This document shows, one piece after another, positions 56,936 through 64,000 of a DNA stretch of 64,000 nt (positions are counted from its first letter, which is position 1; the number at the start of each line of letters is the position of its first letter). The position numbers and the translations under genes were made by a program. Below the pieces are notes generated by a model. That model was not told the origin of the DNA. It saw only the letters and a program-made list of their open reading frames with translations, and made no database searches. The DNA comes from Ischnura elegans. Its lineage: Eukaryota > Arthropoda > Insecta > Odonata > Coenagrionidae. Location of the stretch: contig NC_060253.1 of NCBI RefSeq assembly GCF_921293095.1, positions 83,737,992-83,801,991 of the forward strand, written 5' to 3'.

Positions 56936-57165
56936 TGGTAGCCTTGTGGGTAGAGCCACCACAGAGCGCATTAATCTATTGGGTGGAGCGCCTGGCTGCT
57001 GATGGAAGGGTCCTTGGTTCGATACTCCGAAGCAAAATCCTCGATGTGCGAGGTGACCTAGGTAGAGGAACTGCCCTTCTACCCTAAATGCGTGAAAACT
57101 TAGACGCTTGTGGCTTAGTTCAGGGTGAGTTCTACCCTCACCTATCGAAACTAACCTTCAGGTTG
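56936..57165 (+). mobile_element. tRNA-derived SINE, copy 2
   Basis: A-box-like TAGCCTTGTGGGT, degraded B box GGTTCGATACTCC, then CAAAATCCTCGATGTGCGAG, TTGTGGCTTAGTTCAGGGTG and TACCCTCACC, as in 28617-28850. The sequence after it (57160-57288) is an inverted copy of about 56586-56713. Confidence 0.75.
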
Positions 57166-57374
57166 TATCACTGAGTGAAGTCAGTGAGTGATGGAATGGT
57201 TCATTGATTTTAAAAGGAGATGTTGCAATTATAATATCCTGAAATGCTGCATAAAAATTATTATAATGGGCAGCATTCATATGAGTCTAATAATATACGA
57301 GTCGATTGGGCGCTTGAATTCATCAAGCGGGTAATTAGGGGGTTGGAAACATAGTTGTGTCACATATTTTCGAG

Positions 57375-57593
57375 TCATGTGCCCATAAGTGGTTTAATAT
57401 TCAAAAATTTCCCCGCCGTTTTTTGAAAGGTTAAGGAACTAAATTTTTCACTGTTAGAAATATTTGTTATTTTCAATATGATTTTATTTGACGGATAATT
57501 GATTCTTTGATCCATTAAGTTAACCATTGACACATAATCGGAATAAGGTTTTAAAAATTTCAATAGAGTGTTGATTATGTGGTTATTTTTCAA
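57375..57593 (-). other. Short frame shared by both macro-repeats, probably not coding
   Basis: 72 codons, related to the 83-codon frame at 62039-61788 (shared blocks NNHIINTLLKFLKPYSDYV and GKF.NIKPLMGT). Of six differences within the 83-codon alignment, five change the residue (one creates a stop just upstream here) and one is silent. That argues against protein selection. No family recognised. Confidence 0.3.
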
Positions 57594-57619
57594 CTGTTAA
57601 AGTCCATAAGCATTGTGAT

Positions 57620-60395
57620 AAGCCACTCCTGAAAATACAACGCAGATTCTTTAGATAAATATATAAAGATATTCCACTTGCAAAACGAATGTCCAAAATG
57701 CAGTTTGTAAAATACTGAATTGTAACGATTCCTCTGATTTCTTTGGTCTTAAAAAATAGTTATTCTCAAGATATTCCAATTTGATAAAAGATTTGGCATA
57801 TTTGCTATCATAATCGTATCGAATTATCAAGTATACTGACACGTGCATTGAAAATACGCAATCCGATTGATTTACCTTCCAATATTTGATCATCAACTTT
57901 AAAATTCCTGGTCGACTAAGTACGTGCATGCAAAATCCTATGTTATAACGATTCGATATATTTTAAGAAAAAGCATATTCGATATGCATCAATCGTGAGA
58001 CTACATGCAAAACATATTACCTCTGGGAATTGTGAGGAATACCAAGATGTACCAAGCAACAAATTTAATTGGTCCAACGGATACACTATTCAACTTGTGC
58101 CAATGTTATGTATTTGTTATAATAATCGAATCCATTCTTCGAATATACTGGCATTTGTATTGTTGAATCCGCAATGCTATTGATTTAACTTACAGTGTAT
58201 GGCTATCTTCCACATAATTATATTGGTCAACTATGTCCTTGGACGTAAAATCCTATATGTTATAAAATATACGATATATTTTAAGAAAAAGTAGATTCGA
58301 TTAATACCGAACGTGAGACTATACACAAAATATGTTTCATTTGGGCATTGTGAGGAATACCAAGATGTACCCATTTGCCAAATTTCATTGGTCCAACGTA
58401 TAAACTAATCAAGTTTTGCAAATTTGCGTATTTGATAGAATAATCGAATCGATCTTGCGATTACACTGCCGTCTGTACTGTAAAATCCGCAATGCTATTG
58501 GTTTAAATTTCAGTCTGTGTATCTACTATACAATACCTGGCCAACTATGCCCTTGGATGTAAAATCCTATATGTTATAGCGGTTCGATATATTTGAAGAA
58601 AAAGCATATTCGATATATATCGCACGTTAGACAACATACTAAGCATATTTTTGTTGGGCAGTGTGAGGATTACCAAGATGTGCACATTCGCCAAATTTCA
58701 TTGGTCCAACGGGTATACTTTTCAAGTTATACCAATTTGTGTATATGCTATAATAATCGAATCGATTTTTCGATCATACTGACATCTGTACGGTAAAGTC
58801 CGCAATCCCATTGGTTAAATTTTCAGTCTATGGGTATCTACAATTTAATACCTGGTCAACTATGCCTGTGGATGTAAAATCCTACATGTATTAGCAATTC
58901 GATATACCTTAAGAAAAAGTAGATTCGATATATATCGAATGTGAGACTACGTACAAAACAAATTTTCATTGGGCATTGTGAGGAATACCAATATGTACCC
59001 AATCACCAAATTTCATTGATCCAACGATAAATCTATTGAAGTTATGCCCATTTACGTATTTGCTATAATAATCGAATCGATTTTTCGATCATACTGACAT
59101 CTGTACCGTAAAATCCGCAAGGCTATTGGTTAAAATCCAGTTAATATATATCTACTATTTAATCCCTAGTAAACTATGTCCTTGGATGTAAAATTCTATG
59201 TGTTATAGCAATTCGATATATTTTAATAAAAATTATATTCGATATATATCGAGCGTGAGACTACATACAAAACAAATTTCCATTGGGCATTGTGAGGAAT
59301 ACAAAGATGTACCCATTCACCAAATTTCATTGGTCGAACGGAAACACAATTGAAGTTATGCCAATTAACGTATTTGCTATAATAATCGAATCGATTTTTC
59401 GATCATACTGACATCTGTACTTAGAAATTCGCAATATTTTTGGTTTAATTTCTGGGATATGGGTATCTACTATGTATTTCCTTGTCTACTCTGTCCTTAG
59501 ATGTAAAATCCTATATGCTATAGCAATTCGATATATTTTAAGAAAAAGTAGATTCGATATATATCGAATGTGAGACTACGTACAAAACAAATTTTCATTG
59601 GGCATCGTGAGGAATACCAATATGTACCCAATCACCAAATTTCATTGATCCAACGGTAAATCTATTGAAGTTATGCCCATTTACGTATTTGCTATAATAA
59701 TCAAATCGATTTTTCGATCATACTGACATCTGTACTGTAAAATCCGCAAGGCTATTGGTTTAAAATCCAGTCAATGGGTATCTACTATTTAATCCCTAGT
59801 AAACTATGTCCTTGGATGTAAAATCCTACATGTTATAGCAATTCGATACATTTTAAGAAAAAGTAGTTTCGATATATATCGAATGTGAGAGTACGTACAA
59901 AACAAATTTTCATTGGGCATCGTGAGGAATACCAATATGTACCCAATCACCAAATATCATTGATCAAACGGTAAATCTATGGAAGTTATGCCCATTTACG
60001 TATTTGCTATAATAATCGAATCGATTTTTCGATCATACTGACATCTGTACTGTAAAATCCGCAATGCTATTGTTTTTAAATCCAGTCTATGGGTATCTAC
60101 TGTTTAATCCCTAGTAAACTACGTCCTTGAATGTTAAATCCTACATGTTATAGCAATTCGATATATTTTAAGAAAAAGTAGATTCGATATATATCGAACG
60201 TGAGACTGAATACAAAACATACTACCATAGAGTATCATGAGGAATACCAAGATGTACCTGTTTACCAAGTTTCATTCGTCCAACGTACACACTTATCAAG
60301 TTATGCCAATTTGCGTATTTGCTATACTAATTGAATAGTACTTTAGACACTGCTGACATCTGTACTGTAAAATCCGCAATCCTATTGATATCCCT
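57620..60395 (+). repeat. Array of ~315-bp tandem units, copy 1
   Basis: The marker AAAATCCTA (or a one-base variant) starts units at 57932, 58247, 58561, 58876, 59190, 59505, 59820 and 60135, spacing 314-315 bp. A more diverged unit precedes them from about 57620. Each good unit holds the palindrome TTCGATATATATCGAA (or a variant) and AATCGAATCGATTTTTCGAT. Two subtypes alternate at first (AAAAAGCATATTCG and AAAAAGTAGATTCG). Confidence 0.92.
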
Positions 60396-61708
60396 TCTAT
60401 GGTCACTCCCTTATCCCTGCCGTCTCTAATATCCCCGCTTTCAAAATTTAGCCTATGTTCTTACATTGGTGACGTAGATAGACGGGATGCGTGTATTTCT
60501 TACGGGGGCCTAATACAAAAAGATATAAATTCAAATCGATGTATCTTCATTAGGAAACATAATTCATCTAAATAATTTATGTGTGCGCATAATTCATTTT
60601 TTTCCCTACATATTGTTAAAATTTTTATTTCCGTAACTATGTAAATAAGCCCAAAAAATGGCTCAATCGAATACAACCTTGTATCGATCATAACTTCGAG
60701 TCTAATAAATCGATTCGCCTGATTTAACTTTTGTCGGATGAATGACATTTTCAGTCGTATTTTGTATGACATTCATGTTCAAAACTTGATTAATAAAAAA
60801 GTTATTAGCGATTAAAGCGTATCCAAGGAGATTCGTATCGATATAACTCGCACATGAATCGATTGAGCGGAATGGTCATCATTGCAAAAGTTGACCATTT
60901 TAATAATATTATTTATCTGAAAATTTCATTCCTCTAGCTTAAACGGTTGCTAAGATATTCAAGATTGCCTGCTCCACAAAAAAATGGCGACAATGATTTT
61001 TCGCTTGCAGGACATTTTTCGGAATTTAATTATGAATTAACCAAGAGGGTTACGGCGAAAGTAAGCTCAAACGTGAGGGTTCGGAGAACCCTCTAACGGT
61101 TTTTCTTGGAGATTCCAAATTTTCATATGGCACATGTCTCAACGCCGAAATCCAAGATTTGAAATTCGACTACCTCTACAATGGAAAGTCGAAATCGTTT
61201 ATTCCTCGGAATTGTTTCGACATATGAAAATTCCGAGATAGCCAAAAAATCAACCAAAAAATCTAGTATCTTGCGTTTCAAGGAATTTGTCCTGCGATGA
61301 TTGCAAGTTGGTCAAAAAAAATCCTAACGTAGTGCCATAAGAAAAGCATGGGGCACTTTCAAAAAATCATAAAAAATGTTAAATATCAATTCATCGCAAT
61401 GACAACCACACTTAAAAATCAACCAAAAAATCTAGTTTACTTCAAGGGAATGTCATGTTCCTCACATATTTAGAAATACATAAAAAAAGTGAAAATGTTT
61501 TAGTCCCATAAGGCTCCCATGTTAATTCAAGTCGATATATCTCGAAAAGTAATCGACTTTTTTAAGATTTCAGATTTTTCCTCCCGATGAATTTTTTTTT
61601 ACTTTTTCGTCCAATATTCCATTTAGCCACACATATCACAGTTTGGGCTGCTAATTTGTATCAATCACCCAATCAGTGAATTAGTTTGCAGCTATTATAG
61701 GGACGTTA
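60396..61708. other. Non-array part of the macro-repeat, no gene recognised
   Basis: AT-rich. One 90-codon minus frame (60772-60500) has no motif. Short homologous words recur (AAAAAATCAACCAAAAAATC at 61245 and 61419 areas; GAACCCTC after GAGGGTT). Confidence 0.35.
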
Positions 61709-64000
61709 ACGAGTCGATTGGGCGCTTGAATTCATCAAGCGGGTAATTAGGGGGGGTGGAAACATAGTTGTGTCACATATTTTCGAGTCATGTTCCCATA
61801 AGTGGTTTAATATTAAAAAATTTCCCCGCCGTTTTTTGAAAGGGTAAGGAACTAAATTTTTCACTGTTAGAAATATTTGTTATTTTCAATGTGATTTTAT
61901 TTGACGGATAATTGATTCTTTGATTCATTAAGTTAACCATTGACACATAATCGGAATAAGGTTTTAAAAATTTCAAGAGAGTGTTGATTATGTGGTTATT
62001 TTTCAACTGTTTAAGTCCATAAGCATTGTGATAAGCCACTCTTGAAAATACAACGCAGATTCTTTAGAAAAATATATAAAGATATTCCACTTGCAAAACG
62101 AATGTCCATAATGCAGTTTGTAAAATACTGAATTGTAACGATTCCTCTAATTTCTTTGGTCTTAAAAAATAGTTATTCCAATTTGCAAAAAAGATTTGGC
62201 ATATTTGCTATCATAATCGTATCGAATTATCAAGTATACTGACACGTGCATAGAAAATACGCAATCCGATTGATTTACCTTCCAATCTTTGATCATCAAC
62301 ACTAAAATTCCTGGTCGACTATGTGCGTGCATGCAAAATCCTATGTTATAACGATTCGATATATTTTAAGAAAAAGCATATTCGATATGCATCAATCGTG
62401 AGACTACATGCAAAACATATTACCTTTGGGAATTGTGAGGAATACCAAGATGTACCAAGCACCAAATTTAATTGGCCCAACGGATACACTATTCAACTTG
62501 TGCCAATGTTATGTATTTGTTATAATAATCGAATCCATTCTTCGATTATACTGGCATTTGTATTGTTGAATCCGCAATGCTATTGATTTAACTTACAGTG
62601 TATGGCTATCTTCCACATAATTATATTGGTCAACTATGTCCTTGGATGTAAAATCCTGTATGTTATAGCAATACGATATATTTTAAGAAAAAGTAGATTC
62701 GATTAATACCGAACGTGAGACTATACACAAAATATGTTTCATTTGGGCATTGTGAGGAATACCAAGATGTACCCATTGGCCAAATTTCATTGGACCAACG
62801 TATAAACTAATCAAGTTTTGCAAATTTGCGTATTTGATAGAATAATCGAATCGATCTTGCGATTACACTGCCATCTGTACTGTAAAATCCGCATGGCTAT
62901 TGGTTTAATTTTCAGTCTGTGTGTCTACTATACAATACCTGGCCAACTATGCCCTTGGATGTAAAATCCTATATGTTATAGCGGTTCGATATATTTGAAG
63001 AAAAAGCATATTCGATATATATCGCACGTTAGACCACATACAAAGCATATTTCTGTTGGGCAGTGTGAGGATTACCAAGATGTGCACGTTCGCCAAATTT
63101 CATTGGTCCAACGGGTATACTTTTCAAGTTATACCAATTTGTGTACATATATGCTATAATAATCGAATCGATTTTTCGATCATACTGACATCTGTACTGT
63201 AAAATCCGCAAGGCTATTGGTTTAAAATCCAGTCAATGGGTATCTACTATTTAATCCCTAGTAAACTATGTCCTTGGATGTAAAATCCTATATGTTATAG
63301 CAATTCGATACATTTTAAGAAAAAGTAGATTCGATATATATCGAATGTGAGACTACGTACAAAACAAATTTTCATCGGGCACCGTGAGGAATACCAATAT
63401 GTACCCATTCACCAAATTTCATTGATCCAACGGTAAATCTATTGAAGTTATGCCCATTTACGTATTTGCTATAATAATCGAATCGATTTTTCGATCATAC
63501 TGATATCTGTACTGTAAAATCCGCAAGGCTATTGGTTTAAAATCCAGTCAATGGGTATCTACTATTTAATCCCTGGTAAACTATGTCCTTGGATGTAAAA
63601 TCCTACATGTTATAGCAATTCGATATATTTGAAGAAAAAGCATATTCGATATATATCGAACGTGAGACTACAACCAAAACATATATCCATTGTACATTGT
63701 GAGGAATACCAAGATGTACACATTCGCATAATTTCATTGATCCAACGGGTATACTTTTCAAGATATACTAATTCGTGTATATGCTATAATAATCGAATCG
63801 ATTTTTCGATCATACTGACATCTGTACTGTAAAATCCGCAAGGCTATTGGTTTAAAATCCAGTCAATGGGTATCTACTATTTAATCCCTAGTAAACTATG
63901 TCCTTGGATGTAAAATCCTACATGTTATAGCAATTCGATATATTTTAAGAAAAAGTAGATTCGATATATATCGAACGTGAGACTGAATACAAAACATACT
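61709..64000 (+). repeat. 4,412-bp macro-repeat, copy 2 (runs off the window)
   Basis: Begins like 57297 and stays collinear through the leader and the first units, at an offset of about 4.4 kb, with few substitutions. Leader differences include deletion of part of TCTCAAGATATTCC near 62170. Confidence 0.85.
62030..64000 (+). repeat. Array of ~315-bp tandem units, copy 2
   Basis: Unit starts at 62335, 62650, 62963, 63282, 63597 and 63912. The sixth unit (GAGACTGAATACAAAACATACT near the window end) matches the eighth, last, unit of copy 1, so copy 2 seems to hold two fewer units. Confidence 0.9.

Larger units (their letters stand above)
57297..61708 (+). repeat. 4,412-bp macro-repeat, copy 1
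   Basis: Homology with a second copy starts abruptly at ACGAGTCGATTGGGCGC (57297 and 61709), which gives a 4,412-bp period if the copies are in tandem. Contents in order: a hairpin CGCTTGA/TCAAGCG at the border; about 300 bp with a minus-strand frame; an array of ~315-bp units (57620-60395); and about 1.3 kb of AT-rich single-copy sequence (60396-61708) with words such as TCGATATATCTCGAAAAG. Coding function not evident. Confidence 0.8.

Noticed and set aside
57297-57345. Helitron terminus suggested by the border hairpin
   Set aside because: The hairpin is not followed by CTRR at the expected place and no 5' TC end could be matched.
57620-64000. CRISPR-like array
   Set aside because: Units are ~315-bp tandem repeats with no short repeat/unique spacer pattern, in a eukaryotic context.

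Overview
The window reads as gene-poor, repeat-dense nuclear DNA of an animal, most likely an arthropod. The evidence is: two eukaryotic tRNA-Lys(UUU) genes with internal promoters and T-run terminators; many broken non-LTR retrotransposons (RTE-like, CR1/Jockey-like and I/R1-like pieces); Penelope-like elements (PLEs) with a GIY-YIG endonuclease; tRNA-derived SINEs; and a large set of non-autonomous DNA transposons recognised by terminal inverted repeats (TIRs) plus target-site duplications (TSDs). No intact host protein-coding gene could be supported. The longest open frames are transposon pieces or chance frames. The species assignment is inference.

Layout. 1-2 kb: minus-strand RTE-like LINE relic split by a hAT-type MITE. 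2.6-7 kb: LINE fragments, a 661-bp TA-flanked MITE, four hAT-type MITEs and a perfect 141-bp duplication. 7.5-10.4 kb: two plus-strand LINE relics, a GC-rich insert, a fold-back element and an RTE 3' end. 11-19.5 kb: a small tandem duplication, PIF/hAT/TA MITEs and large inverted repeats. 20.6-21.9 kb: a MITE carrying a PLE scrap and an I/R1-like LINE scrap. 22-25 kb: a PIF MITE, a SINE-like tRNA head, then a tandemly duplicated tRNA-Lys locus. 25.4-30.1 kb: minus-strand LINE pieces, a SINE and a poly-T tract. 31-38.7 kb: piggyBac-type and hAT-type MITEs, a near-perfect PLE hairpin and a TA MITE. 38.7-41.7 kb: mostly featureless, with one weak exon candidate. 42.7-48.2 kb: a dispersed ~500-bp repeat (three copies), a short PLE with a perfect 14-bp TSD inserted at an RTE LINE, and a 1.8-kb interval bounded by perfect 65-bp inverted repeats. 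51.4-52.7 kb: three hAT-type MITEs with clear TSDs. 53.9-56.9 kb: a nest of PLE terminal hairpins with hammerhead-ribozyme-like cores. 57.3-64 kb: a 4,412-bp macro-repeat, apparently in tandem, each copy holding an array of ~315-bp units; the second copy runs off the end.

The only host genes expected to be active are the two tRNA genes. Everything else is mobile-element sediment whose order of insertion can be read from nesting. The least explained parts are the 4.4-kb macro-repeat with its internal variable array, and the cluster of PLE inverted termini with hammerhead-like motifs. Homology calls were made by eye, without database searches, so family names for elements are provisional.
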